6,005 bases of DNA from Phenylobacterium sp. GTDB lineage: Bacteria; Pseudomonadota; Alphaproteobacteria; Caulobacterales; Caulobacteraceae. The notes beneath the pieces are model-generated. The model saw only the letters and a program-made list of their open reading frames with translations. It did no database searches and was not told the origin of the DNA. Position numbers and translations under genes: made by a program. Location: assembly GCA_028291285.1 (NCBI GenBank), contig JAQGIJ010000631.1, positions 1-6,005 of the forward strand, written 5' to 3'. Below, piece by piece: positions 1 to 5,848 of this stretch (position 1 is its first letter; each line of letters starts with the position of its first letter).

Positions 1-46
1 GTTTCAGGTGTTCGCCGTGCGGCCGCTCGACGGAGGGCCGACATGA
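1..46 (+). CDS. copA: C-terminal end of upstream gene, probably multicopper oxidase CopA (partial)
   Basis: Reading from base 2, the frame gives FQVFAVRPLDGGPT and then TGA at 44-46. Base 1 (g) is the third base of the preceding codon, which fits ATG (Met). A tail of the form (M)FQVFAV matches the way CopA-type multicopper oxidases end, just after the type 1 copper motif HCHxxxHxxxGM, whose last residue would be that Met. The stop overlaps the copB start as ATGA, which implies translational coupling, and copA lying directly before copB is the standard order. Only 14 codons are visible, so the identity rests on this short tail plus context. Another small protein ending here cannot be excluded. 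Confidence 0.55.
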   Translation, partial: FQVFAVRPLDGGPT

Positions 47-1062
47 CCCGGAGCGCCCTCATCGCGCTGCTTCCGGTCCTGTGGAGCGCGCCCGCCGCCG
101 CTCAGCCGATGGACCCGAACATGCCCGGCATGGCCATGCCGACGGCCAAGCCCGCGGCGAAATCCAAGGCCAGGAAACACCCCGCTAAACCAACGGCCGC
201 AAATCCCCACGCCGGACACGACATGTCCTCCATGCCGGGAATGAACATGCCGCCGCCGGCGCCTGGCGCGGCGCCAGCGGGGCAAGGCATGGCTGGCATG
301 GCGATGCCGGAGCAACCCGAAGCCCCGATTCCGGAAGCCCCGCCGCCTCCCGCGCCAAGGGACCATGCCGCGGATCGCGACTACGACCCCGCCAGCATGG
401 CCGCCTCCCGGCGGGTGCTCAGGATGGAGCATGGCGGCGGGACCGCCTACCAGGTCATGGCCAACATCGCCGAGTATCAGGCGGGCTCCGGCGGCGGCTA
501 TCGCTGGGAGGGCCAGGCCTGGTACGGCGGCGCCATCAACCGCTTCGTCGCCACCAGCGAAGGGGAAGGCACCCGGCGCGACGGCCTGGACAGCGCCGAG
601 TTGCAGGCCCTCTACTCCCGCGCCGTCAGTCCCTATTTCGACCTGCAGGCCGGGGTGCGGCAGGATTTCGCGCCCCACGCCCGCACCTATCTTACCGTCG
701 GGACCCAGGGGCTCGTGCCCTATTGGTTTGACGTGGCGGCGGCCGTGTTCGTGTCCACCAAGGGCGAGGTGCTTGGCCGCATCGAAGGCTCCTATGACCT
801 GCGGCTTTTCCAGCGCGTCGTCCTTCAGCCTCGGGCCGAGTTGAATTTCGCCGCGCATGACAGCCGCGCAACCCGAACGGGTTCGGGGCTCTCTGACGCG
901 GCCCTCGACCTGCGCCTTCGCTACGAGATCCGGCCTGAGTTCGCGCCCTATATCGGGGTTTCCTACCAGCGTCGGTTCGGCAGGACCGCGGACTATGCGC
1001 GGCTTGCCGGCGAGAGTCCGGAGAGCACGAATTTCGTCGTGGGGCTGCGCGCCTGGTTCTGA
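43..1062 (+). CDS. copB: Copper resistance protein B (CopB), outer-membrane protein
   Basis: 339 residues. CopB proteins are outer-membrane beta-barrel proteins that act with periplasmic CopA in copper resistance. Residues 1-20 form a signal peptide with probable cleavage at AAA^QP. Residues 21 to about 105 are a low-complexity Pro/Ala/Met/His linker with three MxGMxMP motifs (27-33, 64-70, 83-89) and a HAGHDM cluster at 56-61, plausible copper ligands. From about residue 108 (DHAADRDYDPASM) to the end is the CopB domain, with alternating beta-strand patterns, a barrel-like 'RYEIRPEFAPYIGVSYQRRFG' type segment near the end, and a C-terminal Phe (RAWF), as expected for BAM-inserted barrels. 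The ATG at 43 is supported by GGAGGG at 32-37 (5-nt spacing) and by the signal peptide starting there. It overlaps the upstream stop by ATGA. No terminator is visible after the stop. Family assignment is confident; metal specificity is inferred from the family. Confidence 0.93.
   Translation: MTRSALIALLPVLWSAPAAAQPMDPNMPGMAMPTAKPAAKSKARKHPAKPTAANPHAGHDMSSMPGMNMPPPAPGAAPAGQGMAGMAMPEQPEAPIPEAPPPPAPRDHAADRDYDPASMAASRRVLRMEHGGGTAYQVMANIAEYQAGSGGGYRWEGQAWYGGAINRFVATSEGEGTRRDGLDSAELQALYSRAVSPYFDLQAGVRQDFAPHARTYLTVGTQGLVPYWFDVAAAVFVSTKGEVLGRIEGSYDLRLFQRVVLQPRAELNFAAHDSRATRTGSGLSDAALDLRLRYEIRPEFAPYIGVSYQRRFGRTADYARLAGESPESTNFVVGLRAWF
121..309 (+). repeat. Three MxGMxMP methionine motifs within copB
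   Basis: Codons 27-33 (bases 121-141), 64-70 (232-252) and 83-89 (289-309) encode MPGMAMP, MPGMNMP and MAGMAMP. The bases differ at several positions between copies, so the conservation is at the protein level. The second copy is preceded by His56, His59 and Met61. Met-rich motifs of this type are used by Cop proteins to hold Cu(I). The direct role in this protein is inferred. Confidence 0.75.
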
Positions 1063-1173
1063 GCACGTGCCCGGTTCCTTCTGCCGTTTCAGGCCATCTT
1101 TCAGCAAGATCACGTCCGCGGCCGCGCGCAATTGGCACGTTGCGCTCCGGGACGCCGGTATCGTTGGTCTTCA

Positions 1174-1189
1174 GACCCTAGGAAGGGTC
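1174..1189 (+). promoter_or_regulatory. Perfect 6-bp inverted repeat just upstream of the DUF4198 gene
   Basis: GACCCT (1174-1179), a 4-nt spacer AGGA and AGGGTC (1184-1189) form a perfect inverted repeat ending 22 nt before the ATG at 1212. It has no following T-run, so it is not an intrinsic terminator. It could be a small operator or a 5'-UTR hairpin. It lies in the 149-nt gap after copB, in which I see no convincing promoter. A 6-bp match can occur by chance in GC-rich DNA. Confidence 0.3.
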
Positions 1190-1211
1190 GGGGAACAGGG
1201 CGGGATCAGTC

Positions 1212-1961
1212 ATGAGCCGGATTTCCAGGACGTTCAGGCTTGCGTCGGCCGCCGCCGTTCTGGTGGCGATGATCGCCACCAGCGCCGACGCCCACGCCAT
1301 CTGGTTCGCCCAGCGGGCCAAACGGAACGCGCTGATCTACGGCATCGGCGCCGACGACCTCGACATGGTCAAGCGGCTCAACCTGGTGACGTCGGTGAAG
1401 GGCTACGACAGCCACATGAAGCCGGTCGCCGCCACCCTTCGCGCCGACGGCGCGATCGCCGTGGTCGACAGCGACAGCGAGCCGGCCCTGCTCACCGCGA
1501 CCATGTTCAACAAGGTCTGGAGCAAGCCGAAGGACGGCGGGGAGTGGGTCGAGGGCGGTCGCGATGTCGTGCCGGACGCCCAGATCAGCGAGAAGAACTA
1601 CAAGTTCACGGTCTATGCGCCGCGCCCGCTGAGCGGTCCGATCCCGGCGCTTCCGGACCAACTGCTGCAGATCGTTCCGGTGGGCCGGATCCCGGAGAAG
1701 ATGGGTGCGCCGCTGAAGCTGCGCGTGCTGCTGAAGGGCAAGCCGCTGGCCGGCGCCAAGCTGCTGACGGACTTCGTCAACGATCCGGACGCCAAGCCGC
1801 TGGTCACGGGCGCCGACGGGACCGTGACGATCAAGGTCCGGAACCAGGGCCTCAACGTGATCAATGCGGTGACCACGGTGGCGAGCGACGAGCCGAAGCG
1901 GATCGACCGCCTCGAATACGAGGCGACGTTCGCCTTCGTCCTGCCGCACCGGCCCGAGTGA
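1212..1961 (+). CDS. DUF4198-type secreted (periplasmic) protein
   Basis: 249 residues. The function is not established. The family (DUF4198) is related to periplasmic components annotated with nickel or cobalt uptake and often lies near TonB-dependent receptors. Residues 1-27 are a typical Sec signal peptide (basic n-region, hydrophobic 11-23, SADA^H cleavage). The predicted mature protein begins with His28 (HAIWF). Residues 41-69 (LIYGIGADDLDMVK, then VKGYDSH) match the family's early YGxG...VKxYD pattern. Residues about 165-245 look like an Ig-like beta domain, with GAPLKLRVLLKGKPLAGAKL, then GADGTVTIKV, and the closing strand YEATFAFVLP. The ATG at 1212 is preferred because the signal peptide begins there; GGGA at 1202-1205 is a modest ribosome binding site. 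The stop is 47 nt before the next gene, consistent with one transcript. No Cys is present, so it is not a lipoprotein. The family call is fairly secure; metal binding is inference. Confidence 0.8.
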   Translation: MSRISRTFRLASAAAVLVAMIATSADAHAIWFAQRAKRNALIYGIGADDLDMVKRLNLVTSVKGYDSHMKPVAATLRADGAIAVVDSDSEPALLTATMFNKVWSKPKDGGEWVEGGRDVVPDAQISEKNYKFTVYAPRPLSGPIPALPDQLLQIVPVGRIPEKMGAPLKLRVLLKGKPLAGAKLLTDFVNDPDAKPLVTGADGTVTIKVRNQGLNVINAVTTVASDEPKRIDRLEYEATFAFVLPHRPE

Positions 1962-2008
1962 CGCGCCGGCTGGATCCGCCCGAGGCTGAGACCAGGGAGT
2001 GAGATGAG

Positions 2009-3220
2009 ATGACGGTCATCGGAACCGACCCCCTCGGGATCACCAAGTCCAGGGCGCCGGCAGGTGTCGCCGGCGCGAAGACAGTCGCGCGGACGCGGCT
2101 GCAGAACATCGACGCCCTGCGCGGGCTGGTGATGCTGTTCATGCTGGTCGACCATGTGCGCGAGGCCTTCTACGGCCATCATCCGGTGACCGACCCGATG
2201 ATCGCCACCGCCATCGAGCCGGGGCTGTTCTTCACGCGGATCACCAGCCAGATCTGCGCGCCGGTGTTCGTCTTCCTGACCGGCCTCTCCGCCTATCTCT
2301 ACGGCCAGTCGCACAGCAAGCGGGAGACGTCGCTCTTCCTGCTGAAGCGCGGCGCCTTCCTGGTGTTCCTGGAACTCACCGTGGTGGGCTTCGCCTGGGC
2401 GGCGCAGACCCTTCCGCCAACCTTCTGGCTGCAGGTGATCTGGGCGATCGGCCTGAGCATGATCACGCTCGCCGCCCTGCTGCACCTGCCGCGCCGATGG
2501 CAGGTCATCGTCGGCCTGGCGATCGTCTGCGGGCACAACCTGCTCGACGGAATCGTGCTCACCGACCAGTCGCCGTTCTTCGTCCCCTGGGCGATCCTGC
2601 ACCAGCGCTCGGTTATCGACCTGGGCGGGGGCATGGTCGCCAAGACCACATATCCGATCCTGCCGTGGATCGGGCTGATCCTGCTGGGCTATGCGGTGGG
2701 CCCCTGGTTCGGCCGCGATGCGGACCCGCAGGAGCGCCGCCGCCGGCTGCTCACCTGGGGCGCGGCCCTGCTGGTGGGCTTCGTCGCGCTGCGGTTCGTC
2801 AACGTCTATGGCGACAAGCCCTGGACGCACACGGGCGATCCCCTGCGCAACGTGATGAGCTTCCTGGCGCTCACCAAGTATCCGCCGTCGCTGCTCTTCC
2901 TGATGCCGACGATCGGCCTGGGCATGCTGCTGCTGGCCGCGTTCGAGCGCATGGACGGCGAGCGGCCGATCGCCGTCCTGGCCGTGCTCGGCGGCGCGCC
3001 GATGTTCTTCTACATCCTGCACCTCTACATCCTGAAGGCGCTCTACTTCGGCGCGGTCGCGATCTGGGGCCTCAACCAGGGCAAGTCCTTCGGCTTCAGC
3101 GAGATCTGGATGATCTGGCTGGCCGCCGCGGCGCTCGCCATCCCGCTCTATTTCCCGGCCAGCTGGTTTGCGCGGTTCAAGCAGCGCCGGCGCGACCTCT
3201 GGTGGCCGCGCTACCTGTAG
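2009..3220 (+). CDS. DUF1624 / HGSNAT-like multi-pass membrane acyltransferase
   Basis: 403 residues, inner-membrane protein with roughly ten hydrophobic segments. It resembles the DUF1624 (heparan-alpha-glucosaminide N-acetyltransferase catalytic domain-like) family, which moves acyl groups across or at the membrane. The signature is RLQNIDALRG followed by VDHVREAF at residues 30-54. Arg38 and His49 have the R-X10-H spacing characteristic of the wider acyltransferase-3 clan, in which this His is catalytically important. Further family-like segments are FVFLTGLSAYLYG (87-99), LKRGAFLVFLE (112-122), PWIGLILLGYAVG (about 219-231), KYPPSLLFL (from 290) and FFYILHLYIL (His338). The basic C-terminus (KQRRRDLWWPRYL) is probably cytoplasmic. 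The ATG at 2009 has AGGGAG at 1994-1999 upstream; residues 1-29 are a non-conserved cytoplasmic extension. It probably shares a transcript with the DUF4198 gene 47 nt upstream and ends before a strong terminator. The substrate cannot be read from the sequence. Confidence 0.85.
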   Translation: MTVIGTDPLGITKSRAPAGVAGAKTVARTRLQNIDALRGLVMLFMLVDHVREAFYGHHPVTDPMIATAIEPGLFFTRITSQICAPVFVFLTGLSAYLYGQSHSKRETSLFLLKRGAFLVFLELTVVGFAWAAQTLPPTFWLQVIWAIGLSMITLAALLHLPRRWQVIVGLAIVCGHNLLDGIVLTDQSPFFVPWAILHQRSVIDLGGGMVAKTTYPILPWIGLILLGYAVGPWFGRDADPQERRRRLLTWGAALLVGFVALRFVNVYGDKPWTHTGDPLRNVMSFLALTKYPPSLLFLMPTIGLGMLLLAAFERMDGERPIAVLAVLGGAPMFFYILHLYILKALYFGAVAIWGLNQGKSFGFSEIWMIWLAAAALAIPLYFPASWFARFKQRRRDLWWPRYL

Positions 3221-3246
3221 GACGGCGATCGCCTCCCCGACCCTTG

Positions 3247-3274
3247 GCGGCCCTCCCCGGAGGGCCGCTTTTTT
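3247..3274 (+). terminator. Rho-independent terminator after the acyltransferase gene
   Basis: GCGGCCCTCC (3247-3256) pairs perfectly with GGAGGGCCGC (3259-3268). In practice this is a 9-bp GC-rich stem with a 4-nt loop. It is followed at once by six T residues (3269-3274). It starts 26 nt after the stop at 3220 and separates this unit from the receptor gene, which must therefore have its own promoter. Confidence 0.93.
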
Positions 3275-3355
3275 CATCTCGACCCGGAGGACGGACCGGC
3301 CGGCCGACGCCCCATAGGGCAGCCCGGCCGCGCGCCCGGAAGCTGCGTCAGGCGT

Positions 3356-3401
3356 GGCGTTTTCCCCCTGGCGTAGAGGGCGGCATTTTCTGCGCCTGGC
3401 G
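3356..3401 (+). repeat. Imperfect tandem direct repeat upstream of the receptor promoter
   Basis: Copy A (3356-3373) has the form GGCGTTTTC...CTGGCG and copy B (3382-3401) the form GGCATTTTC...CTGGCG. Both start with GGC[G/A]TTTTC and end with CTGGCG, with start-to-start spacing of 26 bp and a 2-nt length difference in the centre. They lie about 40-85 bp upstream of the TTGACT hexamer, a position suited to activator binding. They may be regulator half-sites or chance similarity; no protein is identified. Confidence 0.35.
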
Positions 3402-3440
3402 GGGCCATTACCGTACATTCGTTCGCTCGCCAGTGATCCT

Positions 3441-3467
3441 TTGACTGAAAATATCCATGGCTCAGCC
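3441..3467 (+). promoter_or_regulatory. Candidate housekeeping promoter for the TonB receptor
   Basis: TTGACT at 3441-3446 matches a -35 element. After 13 nt, GCTCAGCC (3460-3467) partly matches the alphaproteobacterial (Caulobacter-type) -10 consensus GCTANAWC, with about 5 of 8 positions. The -35 is good and the -10 weak. An own promoter is required here because a strong terminator precedes the region. The transcript would carry a leader of roughly 140 nt. Confidence 0.35.
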
Positions 3468-3586
3468 GGAGACTTCCTGATGAGACCGGCGAACCGAAGC
3501 TGTCTCCAGTGACGAGGCGCCTCAGACATTCTCCAAGTCTGCGTGTCCAAGAGGCCCCGAAGAGATGCTTCTCATCCGGCTAGGTC

Positions 3587-3600
3587 ATTCCTTCGGGAAT
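3587..3600 (+). promoter_or_regulatory. UUCG-capped hairpin abutting the receptor ribosome binding site
   Basis: ATTCC (3587-3591), loop TTCG (3592-3595) and GGAAT (3596-3600) form a 5-bp stem closed by C-G around a UUCG tetraloop, one of the most stable RNA tetraloops. The Shine-Dalgarno AGGGGG begins at the very next base (3601). The hairpin may keep the site accessible, protect the mRNA or block competing structures. That role is inferred. Confidence 0.5.
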
Positions 3601-3606
3601 AGGGGG
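3601..3606 (+). promoter_or_regulatory. Shine-Dalgarno that sets the receptor start at 3613
   Basis: AGGGGG lies 6 nt before the ATG at 3613, followed by five T and one C. An in-frame ATG at 3565 would add 16 residues (MLLIRLGHSFGNRGFF) ahead of an otherwise normal signal peptide and has poorer spacing to any purine-rich site. The 3613 start is therefore preferred. Confidence 0.8.
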
Positions 3607-3612
3607 TTTTTC

Positions 3613-5766
3613 ATGTCGAGATCGCACGGGCTCCGCCTTGCGCTTCTTTCGGGCGTCGCCTTGTTCGCCTGTGTCCCGGCGGCGCAGGCTGCGGACGCTG
3701 CGGCTCCGGGCTCGAACGTCAAATCGATCGACGAGGTCGTCGTGCTGGCGCACCGGCAGCAGTACCGCGGCGACGTGCCGATCCAGGAACTGCCGCAGAA
3801 CGTCGCGGTCCTGCCGGCCAAGCTGCTCAGCGACGCGAACATCACCCGCCTCGACTCCGCGCTGGAGATGGTCAGCGGCGTCGAGCACCAGAACAATTTC
3901 GGCGGCCTGTGGGACGCCTTCGCGGTGCGCGGCTTCGTCGGCGACCCGAACGTGCCGAGCGGCTACCTGATCAACGGGTTCAGCAGCGGCCGCGGCTTCG
4001 GCGGTCCGCGCGACGCCTCCAACATCGACCACATCGAGGTGCTGAAGGGCCCCACGTCGGCGCTGTTCGGCCGTGGCGAGCCCGGCGGCACCATCAACAT
4101 CATCACCAGGAAGCCGCTGTTCGCGCCGCAGGGCAGCTTCTCCGTCTCGGGGGGCAGCTACAACACTTACCGCGCCGAGGGCGACTTCACCGCGCCGATC
4201 AACGGCGCGATCGCCTTCCGCGTCAACGGCGCCTACGAGCAGGGCGACAGCTTCCGCGACACCATCAAGTACAAGAAGTACGTCGTCACCCCGTCGATCC
4301 TGCTCAAGATCGACCCCTCGACCACGCTCACCTACGAGGTCGAGCTGGTGCACCAGGAGGTGCCCTTCGACCGCGGCGTGCTGGCGCTGAACGGCAACCT
4401 GCACACCATCCCGATCTCGCGCTTCCTGGGCGAGCCGGCCGACGGCCCGATCAAGGTCGACGCCGTCGGCCATCAGCTGCAGTTCAACCATGAGTTCAGC
4501 GCGCATTGGACCTTCCTGGCCGGCGTCGGCTATCGCCAGACCCAGCTGAAGGGCTATTCCACCGAAGCCGAGCTGACCCGCAGCCGGCAGCTGCTCTATG
4601 TCGACGGCCAGACCCTCTCCCGCCAGCGCCGCTACCGCGACTGGAGCACCAACGACCTGACGCTGCGCGCCGAGGTCGACGGCCGCTTCCAGACCGGCCC
4701 CTTCACCCACCACGTGCTGTTCGGCGTCGACGACGAGCAGCTCCATCTGCACCAGCTGCAGATGCGCTTCCGCCCGCCCGTCGTGGCCTCGCAGACGACG
4801 CTGGCCAGGGGCAACGCCATCAACATCTTCAATCCGGTCTACGGCAACCTGGCGACGGTCGCCCCCTTCTGGGACTTCTTCGAGCAGCAGAAGGCCTGGG
4901 GCGCCTACGTCCAGGACCAGATCGACCTGACCGACCAGCTGAAGCTGCGGGTCGGCGCCCGGTACGACTCCTACAAGCAGAGCATCTACGACCGGCTGCT
5001 CGGGACCACGACCGGCCAGAAGGTGACCGTCACCGATCCGCAGTTCGGCTTCCTCTACGAGCCGAACAAGATGCTGTCGTTCTACGCCGGCTACGGCAAA
5101 GGCTTCCGGCCGAACTCCGGTCAGGACGTGAACGCGGTGCCGTTCGCGCCGGAACGCTCCAAGTCGTACGAGGTCGGCGTCAAGTTCCAGGATCCGGCCG
5201 GCCGGATCTCTGGGACGCTGGCCGTCTACAGCATGGAGAAGTCGGGGCTGATCACCGCCGACCCGGTGAACACCGGCTTTTCGCTGGCCATCGGCAAGGC
5301 GAAGAGCAAGGGCGTCGAGCTGGACGTCAACGGCGAGTTGCCGGGGCAGGTCCGCTATTGGCTATCCTACGCCTACACCGACGCCAAGATGGCCAACGCC
5401 ATCCTCGATCCGGACTTCTCCCTGCCGGTGCCCGCCGGCGCCCCGCTGCTCGGCATCCCCAAGCACAGCGCCAACCTGCTCGTGTTCAAGGACTTCGAAC
5501 TGGCCCAGGACCAGGTCTTCAGCGTGGGCGGGGGGATCAACTACGTCGGCGAGCGTCTCGGCGAGACCGGCACGAGCTTCATGCTGCCGGGCTACACCCT
5601 GGTGAAGGCCTTCGCCTCCTATGCCCCCAACGCCAACTGGAAGCTCTCGGCCGAGGTCAACAACCTCTTCGACAAGACCTACTTCCCGGCTTCCTATTCC
5701 AGGCTCTGGATCCTCCCCGGCACGCCGCGCACCTTCACGGTGAAAGCGACCTACGCCTTCCGCTGA
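3613..5766 (+). CDS. TonB-dependent siderophore receptor
   Basis: 717 residues from the preferred start, normal for siderophore receptors of the FhuA/FoxA/FecA type. It imports a metal chelate, most likely a ferric siderophore, across the outer membrane using TonB-ExbBD energy. Residues 1-26 are a signal peptide (cleavage AQA^AD). A TonB-box-like segment IDEVVVLA lies at 39-46. The plug domain spans about 55-168, with QELPQNVAVLP (58-68), VRGF (105-108) and LKGPTSALFGRGEPGGTINI at 144-163 followed by ITRKP. From about 170 to the end is the 22-strand barrel, including YVQDQIDLTDQLKLRVGARYD, YGKGFRPNSGQ, PERSKSYEVGVK, KGVELDVNGELPG and the terminal VNNLFDKTYF. The protein ends YAFR, with the aromatic residue penultimate instead of last. 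It has its own leader and promoter region and is followed by a terminator and a PepSY gene, an arrangement like foxA-foxB. The ligand is not deducible. Confidence 0.95.
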   Translation: MSRSHGLRLALLSGVALFACVPAAQAADAAAPGSNVKSIDEVVVLAHRQQYRGDVPIQELPQNVAVLPAKLLSDANITRLDSALEMVSGVEHQNNFGGLWDAFAVRGFVGDPNVPSGYLINGFSSGRGFGGPRDASNIDHIEVLKGPTSALFGRGEPGGTINIITRKPLFAPQGSFSVSGGSYNTYRAEGDFTAPINGAIAFRVNGAYEQGDSFRDTIKYKKYVVTPSILLKIDPSTTLTYEVELVHQEVPFDRGVLALNGNLHTIPISRFLGEPADGPIKVDAVGHQLQFNHEFSAHWTFLAGVGYRQTQLKGYSTEAELTRSRQLLYVDGQTLSRQRRYRDWSTNDLTLRAEVDGRFQTGPFTHHVLFGVDDEQLHLHQLQMRFRPPVVASQTTLARGNAINIFNPVYGNLATVAPFWDFFEQQKAWGAYVQDQIDLTDQLKLRVGARYDSYKQSIYDRLLGTTTGQKVTVTDPQFGFLYEPNKMLSFYAGYGKGFRPNSGQDVNAVPFAPERSKSYEVGVKFQDPAGRISGTLAVYSMEKSGLITADPVNTGFSLAIGKAKSKGVELDVNGELPGQVRYWLSYAYTDAKMANAILDPDFSLPVPAGAPLLGIPKHSANLLVFKDFELAQDQVFSVGGGINYVGERLGETGTSFMLPGYTLVKAFASYAPNANWKLSAEVNNLFDKTYFPASYSRLWILPGTPRTFTVKATYAFR

Positions 5767-5784
5767 GGCGCGCGACGCGTCATC

Positions 5785-5826
5785 TGGAACCGCCCGCGGC
5801 GCGCCGTAGGCGGTTCCAACTTTTTT
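5785..5826 (+). terminator. Rho-independent terminator between the receptor and the PepSY gene
   Basis: TGGAACCGCC (5785-5794) pairs perfectly over 10 bp with GGCGGTTCCA (5809-5818). The 14-nt apical part holds a further self-complementary CGGCGCGCCG (5797-5806). AC and six T residues (5821-5826) follow. It begins 18 nt after the receptor stop. Only 22 nt separate the T-run from the next ATG, so it probably also acts as an attenuator for that gene. Confidence 0.88.
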
Positions 5827-5848
5827 CCGGATCGGATCTGCCCGGCCG

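Larger units (their letters stand above)
3275..3612 (+). other. Non-coding leader/promoter region upstream of the TonB receptor
   Basis: 338 nt between the terminator and the receptor ATG with no credible gene. It holds a pair of imperfect direct repeats (3356-3401) and CTGGCG at 3396-3401 opposed by CGCCAG at 3428-3433. It also holds a TTGACT promoter-like hexamer (3441) and several possible helices downstream of it. These are GGAGAC 3468-3473 with GTCTCC 3502-3507, the palindrome GAGGCGCCTC 3514-3523, CAGAC 3523-3527 with GTCTG 3537-3541, and AGCCGG 3464-3469 plus ATGAG 3480-3484 with CTCAT 3571-3575 plus CCGGCT 3576-3581. Some of these compete with each other. The stretch 3361-3460 is visibly more AT-rich than the flanking genes, as expected of a promoter. 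I could not match it to a known riboswitch or to a clear Fur box. Confidence 0.6.

Noticed and set aside
1132..1145. Sigma-54-like promoter TTGGCACG...TTGC
   Set aside because: The GG and GC dinucleotides are only 6 nt apart instead of the required 10.
3461..3490. Cobalamin riboswitch-like segment (AGCCGGAGAC, then GACCGGC)
   Set aside because: It recalls the AGxCxGGAGAC part of the B12 riboswitch, but the other conserved boxes (GGGAA/GGTG region, CCGCAACTG, GCCACTG) are not visible upstream, and a promoter-like hexamer lies directly before it.
1613..3550. A 645-codon open frame on the minus strand
   Set aside because: It runs antisense across two well-supported genes and a terminator. Its protein is rich in Arg, Gln, His, Glu and Asp with no recognisable domain, typical of a GC-rich shadow frame.
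3565..3612. Extended start of the TonB receptor at 3565
   Set aside because: The extra 16 residues would precede a complete signal peptide and overlie the UUCG hairpin and the AGGGGG ribosome binding site that serve the ATG at 3613.
3661..3690. Possible lipobox (LFAC, Cys20) in the TonB receptor signal peptide
   Set aside because: Phe at -2 fits poorly, and a good signal peptidase I site (AQA^AD) follows. Siderophore receptors are not normally lipoproteins.
3580..4752. A 390-codon minus-strand open frame inside the TonB receptor
   Set aside because: It is the antisense shadow of the receptor: biased composition (Val, Ala, Asp, Glu, Arg), no domain, no separate ribosome binding site.
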